In this document: one piece after another, positions 50,742-64,000 of the stretch
Layout: each line of letters opens with the position of its first letter
Numbering within the stretch: position 1 is the first letter of the stretch
Origin: Anaeromyxobacter dehalogenans 2CP-C
GTDB lineage: Bacteria > Myxococcota > Myxococcia > Myxococcales > Anaeromyxobacteraceae
NCBI RefSeq assembly: GCF_000013385.1
Contig: NC_007760.1
Coordinates: 4,686,001-4,750,000 of the forward strand
Length of the DNA stretch: 64,000 nucleotides
Reading direction: 5' to 3'
Notes under the pieces: generated by a model
What the model saw: only the letters and a program-made list of their open reading frames with translations
Database searches by the model: none
What the model was told of the DNA's origin: nothing
Position numbers and translations under genes: made by a program

Positions 50742-52880
50742 CTACCCGCCGGCGAGGGCGCGGCCCTCGTCGATCCCGCGCGGCTCCGGCGGCGCGGCCT
50801 CGCGCTCGCCCTCCTCGACGCCGGCCGGCAGCTCCAGCCGGAACACCGCCCCGCCGCGCTCCGGCGCCGCGACCGACACGCGGCCGCCGTGCGCCTCGGC
50901 GATGCTGCGCGTGATGTAGAGCCCGAGGCCGAGGCCGCCGGTCCCCGCGCTCCGCTCGCCCTGCTCGAACAGCTCGAAGATGCGCGCGCGGTCCGCCTCG
51001 GAGATGCCGCGCCCGGCGTCCTCCACCGCCACCTCGGCCGAGGCGCCGCGCCGCGCGACCCGCAGCGCGACCGGCCCCGACGCGCCGTGCTTCACCGCGT
51101 TCGAGAGCAGGTTGGTGATGACCTGGTCCACGCGCCCGCGGTCCCACACGCCGCGCAGCGACTCCGGCGCCTCCACCGTGAACGCCCGCCCCTGCAGCGC
51201 CAGCACGTCCTCGAAGCGCCCGGCCACGTCGCGCGCGATCTCGACGAGGTCGCACGGGGCGCGCTCCAGCGCGAGCCGCCCGCTCCGGATCCGGGCGAGG
51301 TCGAACAGGCTGTTCACGAGGCCGCCGAGCCGCTCCACCTGCTTCACCGCGCCGCGCACGCGCCGCTGCAGCTCCTCGCGCGAGCCGGGCGGCACCGGGA
51401 TGCGCCCGGTGTCGAGCAGCTGGTTCAGCACGCGCGCCTGGAGCAGCAGCGCGGCGAGCGGCGTGCGCAGCTCGTGCGAGGCGATCGAGAGGAAGCGCTC
51501 ACGCAGCTCCACCGCCTCCTGCGCGCGCCGGTAGAGCAGCGCGTTCTCCACCGCCTGCGCGACGCGGCGGCCGAGCTCGGCGGCGAGCTCGAGGTCGCGG
51601 GCGCGCGCGGGGCGCGCGGTGAACAGGTGCATGGTGCCGATGCGCTGGTCGTGCGCGGTGAGCGCCACCTGCACGATCTCCGCCGCCGCCAGCGCGTCGA
51701 GATCCCGCGCCAGGTCCTCGCCGTCCGCGTCGAGGAGGCCGGCCGGGTCCTGGATCACCTCGACCCCGCGCTCCGGCCCGCGCCCGAGCGCCGGGTGGCG
51801 CGCCACGCGCTCCAGCGCCTCGCGCGCCTCCGGCCGGACGTGGACGACGGCGCGCACCGGCGGGCTGCGCGGGTCGGCGCCCACCTCCACCGCGCAGCCC
51901 TCGCCGAGCGCCGGCACCGCCACCGCCGCGGCGCGCGCCACCGTGTCCTGGCAGTCGAGCGAGGTGGACAGCTCGGCGGTCGCCCGCGACAGCAGCTCCA
52001 GCGCGGCGCGTCCCTCGACCACCTCCGTCACCTCGACCGAGAAGCCGCGCAGCTCGAGCCCGGCGCCGTCCTCGCCGGGCAGGAGCCGCGCCGCCGTCTC
52101 GAACCACGCCTCGCTGCCGTCGGCGCGCACGAACCGGTGCTGCAGCGTGGCGCCGGGGCTGCCGGCGGTGATGGCGCGGAGCGACGCCAGCACCCGGTCG
52201 CGGTCGGCCGGGTGCAGCGCCGCCGCGAACAGGCCCGCGTCCGCCGTCCAGCGCTCCGTCGGGTGACCCAGGATCGCCTCGGCGCTCGGGCTCACGAAGC
52301 GGCACACCAGCGTGTCGGGATCGATCACCCACACCAGCGCGTGGGTGATCCCCTCGACCAGCGTGCGGTAGCGCTTCTGCGCCGCCTCCTGCCGGCGCAG
52401 GCTCTGCAGCTCGAGCTGCGCCAGCGCCAGCGCGTGCTCGCGCCGCTCGTGCGCGCGGAGCTGCTCGGCCTGCGCCAGGATCTGCCGCTGCGCCCGGTGC
52501 AGCGCCACGAACGCCGCCACCTTGGAGCGCAGCAGCTCGGGCGTCACCGGCTTGAACAGGTAATCGACCGCGCCCGCCTCGTAGCCGCTCAGCACCCGGC
52601 GCTCGTCGGCGCCGTACGCGGTGATGAAGACGACGGGGATGTTGCGGGTGCGCGGGTTCTGCCGCACCAGGCGCGCGGTCTCGTACCCGTCCAGCTCCGG
52701 CATGTTGACGTCGAGCAGGATGAGCGCGCACTCGTCGCGCAGCAGGAACCGGAGCGCCTCCGCGCCGGATCCCGCCTTCACCAGCTCGTACCCCGCCCCC
52801 GCGAGCGCCGACTCGAGCGCCAGCAGGTTCGCGGGCCGGTCGTCCACGAGCAGGATCTTCACGGCCTCGACACCGTCCAT
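50742..52880 (-). CDS. Hybrid sensor histidine kinase (REC-PAS-GAF-HisKA-HATPase)
   Basis: A 712-residue soluble kinase. Residues 1-125 are a receiver domain with phospho-acceptor Asp57 in ILLDVNMPELDG. A coiled-coil follows, then a PAS domain (TLVEGITHALVWVIDPDT near residue 175) and a GAF-like domain around 300-430. The HisKA box is [11 protein letters not shown] with His469. The catalytic domain has N-box VITNLLSNAVKH, VEDAGRGISE and GLGLGLYITRSI. No membrane helix is seen. ATG 52880 has GGAGCG upstream. It is divergent from the giant HAMP kinase, suggesting one signalling locus. Confidence 0.9.
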   Translation of the reverse strand: MDGVEAVKILLVDDRPANLLALESALAGAGYELVKAGSGAEALRFLLRDECALILLDVNMPELDGYETARLVRQNPRTRNIPVVFITAYGADERRVLSGYEAGAVDYLFKPVTPELLRSKVAAFVALHRAQRQILAQAEQLRAHERREHALALAQLELQSLRRQEAAQKRYRTLVEGITHALVWVIDPDTLVCRFVSPSAEAILGHPTERWTADAGLFAAALHPADRDRVLASLRAITAGSPGATLQHRFVRADGSEAWFETAARLLPGEDGAGLELRGFSVEVTEVVEGRAALELLSRATAELSTSLDCQDTVARAAAVAVPALGEGCAVEVGADPRSPPVRAVVHVRPEAREALERVARHPALGRGPERGVEVIQDPAGLLDADGEDLARDLDALAAAEIVQVALTAHDQRIGTMHLFTARPARARDLELAAELGRRVAQAVENALLYRRAQEAVELRERFLSIASHELRTPLAALLLQARVLNQLLDTGRIPVPPGSREELQRRVRGAVKQVERLGGLVNSLFDLARIRSGRLALERAPCDLVEIARDVAGRFEDVLALQGRAFTVEAPESLRGVWDRGRVDQVITNLLSNAVKHGASGPVALRVARRGASAEVAVEDAGRGISEADRARIFELFEQGERSAGTGGLGLGLYITRSIAEAHGGRVSVAAPERGGAVFRLELPAGVEEGEREAAPPEPRGIDEGRALAGG

Positions 52881-53078
52881 GAACGCTCCGGGGGTACCGC
52901 CGAAATGCGTCCATGATCCGTTCGACCCCCCGCATGCGTAACGCCCCCGGTGCGGCCCCATCCCGCCAGGGTCGGTTCATACTGTCAGTCAACGTGCTCC
53001 CCTCGCGGGGAATGGAGAAGCGCGCTCCAGATGGAGAGATCGTACCCCTCTTCCCGTCCTGCTCTCCGAGGAACGCCC

Positions 53079-58640
<5,562 letters not shown>

Positions 58641-58921
58641 GCGGCGGCGCGGGCGCGCGCGGCCCGGGCGGTTGCTTCCCTCGCCACGATCGATAGAGTG
58701 GCGGGACCGTGATCCGCTCGATCGCCCACCGCGCGCCCCGCGCGCCCGACACGGCCTGCCCGGCGCATCGCGCCGCGGCCCGCTCCGCGCGGTAGCGGGC
58801 GGCTCGCGGCGCGCTCCCCCCATCCAGCTCCGTCTCCGCGGCCCGGCCGCGCGCGCGGCCTCGTGCCGCGAGCGCGGCCGCGCGCCGCCGTCTCGCCCTT
58901 CACCTGTAAGGAGGTGCTTAC

Positions 58922-60193
58922 TTGAATCGTTCCGTCGGTCCCCGCGGCACCGCGCTGCTGGTCGGCGCCGCCGGCGGCGTCGCCCGCGCCCTGCTCTCCG
59001 TGCTCGCCTCGACGCCGCTCGGCCGCGCGCTCGCCGCGCGCCTCGACGCGCTGCTGCTCGTGGACGCGCGGCCGCTCCCGCCCGGCCCGCTGCCGCCGAT
59101 CGCGCGGCCGCTCCCGCAGGCCGGGATCCGGCACGCCGACGACCTGGCGCGCCTGGTGCGCGACCACGGCGTGGACCAGGTGGTGGACCTGTCCTCGCTC
59201 GACACGCTCGACGCCATCCGCGCCTGCGACGCGGCCGGCGCGAGCTACCTCGACACCAGCCTGGAGCACTGGCCCGGGGAGGCGCCCCGCGCCTGGGAGT
59301 CGCTCGTGCTGCGCGCGATGCCTCCCGCGCGGCCGGCGCTGCGGCGCGGGAGCTTCCTCGTGGGGAGCGGCATGAACCCGGGGGTGGTGAACGCGCTCGT
59401 GTTCGCGGGCATCGAGGCGTTCGCGCGCCGGGCCGGCGTCGCGCCCACGCCCGAGGCGCTGCGGCTCCACGCGGTGCTGTTCACCGAGGAGGACACCACC
59501 GTCGAGACGCTGGGCGCGCCGCCCGCGGGCGCGTTCCCCATGACCTGGAGCCCGCTGCACTGCCTGGAGGAGCTGCTCCTCGACGACGCGCTCGCGGTCC
59601 GGCGCGGGGAGCTCGTCCGCCTCGGCCACCGGCCCTGCGACGCCTGGTACCGCGCGCGCTGCGGGGATCGGATCGTGGAGGGGTTCGTGGTCCCGCACGA
59701 GGAGGTGCTCACGCTGGCGGAGCGCCTGCCGGAGCAGGAGCTGGCGTTCGTGTACCGGCTGCCGCCCGCCGCCCGCGCCGCGCTCGCGGCCGCGCCGCAG
59801 CGGGTCCGCCCGGCCGCCTGGCCGCTCCACCGCATGTACCCTCCGCACCGCACCGCGCTCCGCGGGCGGGACCGCGTGGGCGTGCTCCTCTGCAGCCTGC
59901 GCTTCGGGGAGCTCTGGATCGGCTACGACGTGGGCGCGGGCGCCGCCGGGCGCCTCGGCACCGGCGCCACCCAGCTCCAGGTCGCCGCCGGCGTGGCGGC
60001 GGGCTGGGCGCAGCTCGGCCGCCGCCGCGGGCTCCACTTCGTCGAGGACCTCGACTGGCGCGAGCACCTGGCGCGGGTGGACGCGCTGCTGGGGCGGGCG
60101 CTCGTGGTCCACGACCCGCACGCGCCGCCGCGCACGCTGGAGGAGCGGCGCGTGGGCGCGGCGCCGGCGGAGGCGACCGCGCTCCCCGCCTGA
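58922..60193 (+). CDS. Saccharopine dehydrogenase/homospermidine synthase-like protein
   Basis: A 423-residue NAD(P)-dependent protein. It starts at TTG 58922, six bases after a full Shine-Dalgarno sequence (TAAGGAGGTG). The N-terminal Rossmann loop is LVGAAGGVARALLSVLAS. A substrate region VGSGMNPGVVNALVFAGIEA near residue 145 and FTEEDTTVETLG near residue 188 recall homospermidine synthase-type enzymes. The C-terminal part has GVLLCSLRFGELWIGYD and GAGATQLQ-like residues. A polyamine or amino-acid condensation/reduction is possible; exact reaction unknown. It lies upstream of the baeRF gene. Confidence 0.72.
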   Translation: MNRSVGPRGTALLVGAAGGVARALLSVLASTPLGRALAARLDALLLVDARPLPPGPLPPIARPLPQAGIRHADDLARLVRDHGVDQVVDLSSLDTLDAIRACDAAGASYLDTSLEHWPGEAPRAWESLVLRAMPPARPALRRGSFLVGSGMNPGVVNALVFAGIEAFARRAGVAPTPEALRLHAVLFTEEDTTVETLGAPPAGAFPMTWSPLHCLEELLLDDALAVRRGELVRLGHRPCDAWYRARCGDRIVEGFVVPHEEVLTLAERLPEQELAFVYRLPPAARAALAAAPQRVRPAAWPLHRMYPPHRTALRGRDRVGVLLCSLRFGELWIGYDVGAGAAGRLGTGATQLQVAAGVAAGWAQLGRRRGLHFVEDLDWREHLARVDALLGRALVVHDPHAPPRTLEERRVGAAPAEATALPA

Positions 60194-60524
60194 CCCGGCG
60201 GCGCCGGGGCCGCCGCGGTGCGCGCCTGCGGCCGCCGGCCCCGCCGCGTGCGGTTGACTTCCCGGCGCGCGTGGCCGACAACGGGATCCTCGTGATCGGA
60301 ACCCTCGCCCAGCGCTCTTCCGCCCGCCTCGCGGCGTCACCGGCCCTCCGGCCGGCGGCGGCCGCGTGCGCCCCGGCGCCGGCCTGTCTTGGTTCCCGCG
60401 TCCTGGCGCGCCGCGCGTAGCGCCGCCGGGACGCAGCCCCGCACCCCAGCCCCGCATCACCCCTGCGTCCACCCGCGCCGCGGGCGCGCGCACGCGCGCC
60501 GCCCGGGGAGAGGAGGTCGAGATC
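60194..60524. other. 331-base gene-free interval
   Basis: GC-rich sequence between the dehydrogenase-like and baeRF genes. One TTGACT hexamer occurs at about 60253, but no convincing -10 lies 16-18 bases downstream. No coding sequence, repeat or clear hairpin terminator is supported here. Confidence 0.5.
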
Positions 60525-61628
60525 ATGAAGCGCGTCACCATCCGGGACCTGCACTGGCTCATCGGGCCCCAGGCCCCCCCTTGCCTGTCGGTGTATCTCA
60601 CGCTCGACGCCGAGTGGCCGGGCGGGCCGGAGGACTGCCGGCGCCTGAACGCGCTGCTCGAGGAGGCGGGGCGGCGCCTCGCGACGTCGCTCCCGCGCGA
60701 CGAGGTGAACGCGCTGCTGAAGCCGATGGCCCGCGGGCTCGAGCGCGGGTGGCCCCCGCGCGCCCGCGCGTTGGCGCTGCTGCGCTCGCACGAGGTCAAC
60801 CTCGCCTTCGAGCTGCCGTTCGAGGTGCCGGCGCTGGCGATCGTGGCGGACGCGTTCCACACCAAGCCGCTCCTGCGCGACGCGGACCGGAGCCGGTTCT
60901 TCGTGCTCCGGCTCCTCGGCGGCGGCGGGGCCGAGCTCCTGGAGGGCACGCCCGAGGCGCTCGCCGAGGTGGAGCCGTCCCGCACGCCGCGCGCGCTGCG
61001 CGCCGCGCTCGCGGGCGAGCTGCGCGAGGGCGAGGTGGCCGGCCGGCCGCTCCGGCTGGTGGCCGGGGCCGGGCGCGAGGGGGAGGCGCGCCTGCGGCGC
61101 CGCTTCCGCGCGCTCGACGACGCGCTCTGCGCGTTCCTCGACGACCGCGGCACGCCGCTCGTGCTGGCCGGCGTGGCGGAGCACCACGCGCCGTTCCGCG
61201 CGGTGAGCGCCTACCCGCACCTGCTCGACGACGGGATCGAGGAGGAGGTGGCGGACCTCGAGGCGCTCCACGCCCGCGCGTGGGGCGTGGTGCGCGCGCA
61301 CCACGAGGAGGTGGAGCAGCTCGCGGCCTCGCAGTTCGTGAGCGCGTCGCTCCGCGGCGAGGCGAGCGATCGCCTGGACGAGATCGCCGCGGCCGCCGCG
61401 GACGGGCGCGTGGGCCTGCTCCTCCACCGCGAGGGCGCCCACGTGCCGGGCCGGGTGGACCCGCGCAGCGGCGCCTGCGCGCTCGGGCCCGGGCGCGAGG
61501 CGCCGGCCGGCGGCGACGTCATCGACGCGCTCTGCGACCTCACGCTGCTGCGCGGCGGCGACGTGGTCGAGGTGCACCCGAGCCGGATGCCCAGCGACTC
61601 GCCCATCGCCGCGGTGTTCTGGAGCTGA
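60525..61628 (+). CDS. baeRF family 3-like protein (bacterial eRF1-like domain)
   Basis: A 367-residue protein from ATG 60525 with AGGAGGT upstream. The opening IRDLHWLIGPQAPPCLSVYLT followed by RLNALLEEAGRRL (residues about 45-57) matches the N-terminal pattern of bacterial archaeo-eukaryotic release factor (baeRF) proteins. VPALAIVADAFHTKPLLRD near residue 103 and RSRFFVLRL follow as in families 3/7. The middle part is helical, and the C-terminus ends with SDSPIAAVFWS. By analogy it might act on ribosomes or translation termination; this is not shown experimentally for most members. It sits between a dehydrogenase-like and an NTF2-like gene. Confidence 0.72.
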   Translation: MKRVTIRDLHWLIGPQAPPCLSVYLTLDAEWPGGPEDCRRLNALLEEAGRRLATSLPRDEVNALLKPMARGLERGWPPRARALALLRSHEVNLAFELPFEVPALAIVADAFHTKPLLRDADRSRFFVLRLLGGGGAELLEGTPEALAEVEPSRTPRALRAALAGELREGEVAGRPLRLVAGAGREGEARLRRRFRALDDALCAFLDDRGTPLVLAGVAEHHAPFRAVSAYPHLLDDGIEEEVADLEALHARAWGVVRAHHEEVEQLAASQFVSASLRGEASDRLDEIAAAAADGRVGLLLHREGAHVPGRVDPRSGACALGPGREAPAGGDVIDALCDLTLLRGGDVVEVHPSRMPSDSPIAAVFWS

Positions 61629-61669
61629 GCCGATCGTCCCCACCGATCCCGACCGGACAGGAGGTGCAC

Positions 61670-62458
61670 ATGTTCACGGAGCTGCGGCTCGAGCGCAGGC
61701 TCGAGCTGCTCGACCTCGAGGAGCGCAGGCTCGTCACCCGCGCGTCCCTGGGCGCGGCCGCCGCCGTGGTGCTCGCGCTCGCCGGCGTGCTGGGAGCCGT
61801 GCGGCCGGGCGCGTCCGGCGCGTCGGCCCTCGCGCAGGCGCTCGCCACCGCGCCGCTGCCGCTCGCGGTGGTGGTGGGCGCCTGGGCCTACGGCCAGCGC
61901 CGCCGCGCCGGCGACCTCCGCGAGCGCCGGGCCGAGGCGCGCTCGGCGCTGGAGGCGGTCGAGGACGACGACCTGCTCGACGCGCCGGGGCCGGCCGGCC
62001 GGGTCTCGCCGGCCGACCTCATCTCCATCGAGCGGCTCATGCGGACGTTCTACGAGTCGGCGTCCGGCGCGCCGTCGGAGAAGCGGTGGGGTCGGTTCAC
62101 CGCGCTGTTCGCGCCGGGCGCGCGGATCGAGACCGGGCGCGGCGGGCCGTCCGACCCCGGCCTGCCGGTGGACCGCTACGTGGCGCTGGCGCGGCTGGAG
62201 GGGCGCGAGGTGTGGCTCCGCGAGGTCGAGCGGACGCTGCACCTGCTCGGCGACGCGGGGGTGGCGCTGAGCGCGTTCGAGGCGCACGAGCCGGACGCCC
62301 CGGCGCCGACGCGCGGGGTGAACGTGCTGCGGCTGCGCAAGGCGCGCGGCGCGTGGGAGGTGGAGGGGGTCACCTCGCGGCCGCTGGAGCGCGCCGTCAC
62401 GCTCCGGCGCACGCTCGCGCCGTCGTCCGGCCCGCGGCCGCCGCCGCGCGCCGCGTGA
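61670..62458 (+). CDS. Membrane protein with C-terminal NTF2-like domain
   Basis: A 262-residue protein from ATG 61670 behind AGGAGGTG. Two hydrophobic helices lie near residues 25-75 (AAAAVVLALAGVLGAV and PLAVVVGAWAYG). A linker follows, then a SnoaL/NTF2-like domain starting near residue 120 (LISIERLMRTFYES). RFTALFAPGARIE near residue 142 and a beta-rich end with GAWEVEGVTSRPL complete it. It starts 41 bases after the baeRF gene and is probably co-transcribed. The NTF2-like call is by pattern; ligand unknown. Confidence 0.62.
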   Translation: MFTELRLERRLELLDLEERRLVTRASLGAAAAVVLALAGVLGAVRPGASGASALAQALATAPLPLAVVVGAWAYGQRRRAGDLRERRAEARSALEAVEDDDLLDAPGPAGRVSPADLISIERLMRTFYESASGAPSEKRWGRFTALFAPGARIETGRGGPSDPGLPVDRYVALARLEGREVWLREVERTLHLLGDAGVALSAFEAHEPDAPAPTRGVNVLRLRKARGAWEVEGVTSRPLERAVTLRRTLAPSSGPRPPPRAA

Positions 62459-62459
62459 C

Positions 62460-63101
62460 TCACCCGACGCCCCACGGCGCGGAGAGCCCGCCGGTGGCCT
62501 CCAGCCAGTCCGCCACCCGGTCGGCCGCGCCGGCCACGTCGCCGTCGGTGACGTCCAGCTCGAGCCAGGGCAGCGACGACTCGCGCACCAGGCGGCGGAA
62601 CAGGTCCTGCTCGCGCACGAACGCGTCGAGGTCGTCGTACTGCGAGGGCTTGCCGGAGATCTTCAGCCGCTCGGCGCGCGCGGCCGCGAAGGTCTCCGGC
62701 CGGCGCGTGCAGAGCACGTGGCGGAAGCCGAGCACGCGCAGGCGCGGGTCGAGCCAGGAGAAGTCCGGGTCGCGGCGGCCGGCCTGGAGCTGGTACGCGC
62801 GGGTGGAGACGTGGAAGCGGTCCACGATCCACGAGTAGTACCGGTTCAGCTCGAACAGGCGCGCCCAGGTGGCGTACGTCTCCATCGCCTGCGCCTCCTC
62901 CTCCGGCGCGTAGTTGATGGGCCCGCGGCCCCAGGGCACGTCGGTGAACGCGCACCACTCCGCCGACACGAGCGGCGAGTGGTACCGGTACCTGCGCGGC
63001 CCCACGATGCGCGGGTGCTCGTTCAGCGCGAACGCGAGGTCGGTCTTGTGCGTGAGGCGGGTGCCCTCGAGGATGATCTTCGGCGTGAGCTTCGCGCCCA
63101 T
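62460..63101 (-). CDS. Thymidylate-kinase-like P-loop protein with variant Walker A
   Basis: A 213-residue protein from ATG 63101. It begins with a P-loop-like IILEGTRLTHKTDLAFALNE in which the Gly before Lys is replaced by His. Near residue 98 it reads IVDRFHVSTRAYQ, close to the DRYxxSTxAYQ block of thymidylate kinases. The C-terminal half has RRPETFAAARAERLKISG in the LID region and an alpha/beta end. It is likely a nucleotide-kinase-fold protein; substrate and activity are uncertain because of the altered P-loop. It is divergent from the amylase gene and converges with the NTF2-like gene. Confidence 0.65.
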   Translation of the reverse strand: MGAKLTPKIILEGTRLTHKTDLAFALNEHPRIVGPRRYRYHSPLVSAEWCAFTDVPWGRGPINYAPEEEAQAMETYATWARLFELNRYYSWIVDRFHVSTRAYQLQAGRRDPDFSWLDPRLRVLGFRHVLCTRRPETFAAARAERLKISGKPSQYDDLDAFVREQDLFRRLVRESSLPWLELDVTDGDVAGAADRVADWLEATGGLSAPWGVG

Positions 63102-63294
63102 GCGGCCTCCTTGCGGCGCCGAGGATAGCGCCGTCCTCGCCCGCGCCCGCCCGCCGCGTGGGGCGTCCGCCGCGCTCCCCCGCGCGCGGGGCGCCCCGCC
63201 CCGCCGGCGCGCCTGCGCCCTTTTCGACCGCAGGTGATCGCCGCGCGGCGCGCTACAGTCTCCGCTCCGGCGCCCTGGCGCCCCCGGAGGCCGC

Positions 63295-64000
63295 ATGACC
63301 CCGTCCCGCCGCCCCGCCGCGCTCCTCGCCGTCGCCCTCGCCGTCGCCCTCGCCGCGCTCGCCTGCGCGCATGCGCCCGCCGGCCCCCCGGCCGCCGGCG
63401 GCGCGCGGGCGGCCTCCGCACCGGCGGCGCCCTGGTGGAAGGGCGCGGTCTTCTACGAGGTGTTCGTGCGCAGCTTCGCGGACTCCGACGGCGACGGGAA
63501 GGGCGACCTCCGCGGCCTCACCGCGAAGCTCGACTACCTGAACGACGGCGACCCGGCCACCTCCACCGACCTCGGCGTGGACGCGCTCTGGCTCATGCCG
63601 GTGTTCGCCTCGCCGAGCTACCACGGCTACGACGTCACCGATTACCTGAAGGTCAACCCCGACTACGGCACCGAGGCCGACCTCGACCGGCTCGTCGCCG
63701 AGGCGCACCGGCGCGGCGTCCGCGTGGTCCTCGACCTCGTCCTCAACCACACCTCCGACCAGCACCCCTGGTTCCGCGAGTCGGCGTCGTCGCGCACCTC
63801 GCCGCGCCGCGACTGGTACGTGTGGCGCCAGGACGACCCGGGCTGGACGCAGCCGTGGAACCCGGCGCAGGGCACCTGGTACCGCCGCGGCGGCGAGTGG
63901 TACTACGCCGTCTTCTGGAGCGGGATGCCGGACCTGAACTACCGGAACCCGGCGGTGCGCGAGGAGGCGAAGCGGATCGCGGCGCGCTGGCTGGCGAAGG
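63295..64000 (+). CDS. Alpha-amylase family (GH13) lipoprotein, partial
   Basis: The first 235 residues are visible; the gene runs past the right edge. The signal peptide ends in ALAALAC, so the enzyme is probably lipid-anchored. The barrel begins [20 protein letters not shown] near residue 48. [20 protein letters not shown] follows near residue 97, and the GH13 region [12 protein letters not shown] near residue 144. [13 protein letters not shown] near residue 214 is typical of the oligo-1,6-glucosidase/trehalose synthase branch. It should cleave or transfer alpha-glucans outside the cytoplasm. ATG 63295 follows CCCGGAGGC. Confidence 0.88.
   Translation, partial: MTPSRRPAALLAVALAVALAALACAHAPAGPPAAGGARAASAPAAPWWKGAVFYEVFVRSFADSDGDGKGDLRGLTAKLDYLNDGDPATSTDLGVDALWLMPVFASPSYHGYDVTDYLKVNPDYGTEADLDRLVAEAHRRGVRVVLDLVLNHTSDQHPWFRESASSRTSPRRDWYVWRQDDPGWTQPWNPAQGTWYRRGGEWYYAVFWSGMPDLNYRNPAVREEAKRIAARWLAK

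Noticed and set aside
60253-60285. Sigma-70 promoter before the baeRF gene
   Set aside because: TTGACT is present, but the sequence 17 bases downstream (GACAAC) is a poor -10 element.

Overview
The window is very GC-rich (about 75% by eye), densely coded, and uses many GTG and some TTG starts. It reads like a chromosomal segment of a myxobacterium, most probably Anaeromyxobacter. The pointers are the base composition, a secreted protein ending in a MYXO-CTERM-like tail (Gly/Cys patch, hydrophobic stretch, Arg run), many small lipoproteins, a eukaryotic-type Ser/Thr kinase, large hybrid histidine kinases and spore-maturation homologues spmA/spmB. The genus is an inference; no rRNA or other marker is present. 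I saw no rRNA or tRNA genes, phage, insertion sequences or CRISPR.

Layout. 1-9.3 kb: a partial lipoprotein gene, spmAB, an acyl-ACP thioesterase, two overlapping SAM-methyltransferase-fold genes, a J-domain fusion protein, a polyferredoxin, a quinone oxidoreductase and a DUF4091 secreted protein. 9.5-21.2 kb: an envelope/polysaccharide-flavoured region with two paralogous glycosyltransferases, a PAP2 phosphatase, a Wzx-like flippase and a membrane glycosyltransferase-like protein. It also holds a two-sided intergenic repeat array, an OPT-family transporter, and queF preceded by a strong intrinsic terminator. 21.3-29.3 kb: a Ser/Thr kinase, leucyl aminopeptidase, pyrophosphatase, bacteriohemerythrin, an arginase-family protein and an HisC-like aminotransferase.

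29.3-35.6 kb: a tightly packed cusC-cusB-cusA-type copper/silver efflux operon on the minus strand. 35.8-40.2 kb: rsmB, then a minus-strand operon of two SMR transporter subunits and a MarR regulator. Three perfect TGCATG-NN-CATGCA palindromes lie there, two of them bracketing a good sigma-70-type promoter; ilvD follows. 40.3-47 kb: a CoA-type NUDIX hydrolase, secreted metalloproteases (metzincin-like and M64), HEAT and Sel1 repeat proteins, and a lone receiver protein. 47-64 kb: an acyl-CoA dehydrogenase and a membrane-anchored GcvH-like protein without the lipoyl lysine. Two hybrid histidine kinases follow, divergently transcribed, one with about a dozen HAMP domains. Then come a saccharopine/homospermidine-type dehydrogenase, a baeRF (release-factor-like) protein, an NTF2-like membrane protein, a thymidylate-kinase-like P-loop protein, and the start of an alpha-amylase lipoprotein.

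Most genes are ordinary housekeeping or accessory functions. The items most worth following are the J-domain/MshEN-like fusion, the MarR-SMR operator-promoter architecture, the queF leader attenuator, the 36/46-bp mirror repeat array, the HAMP array with a 326-bp perfect duplication, the lysine-less GcvH homologue and the baeRF gene cluster.
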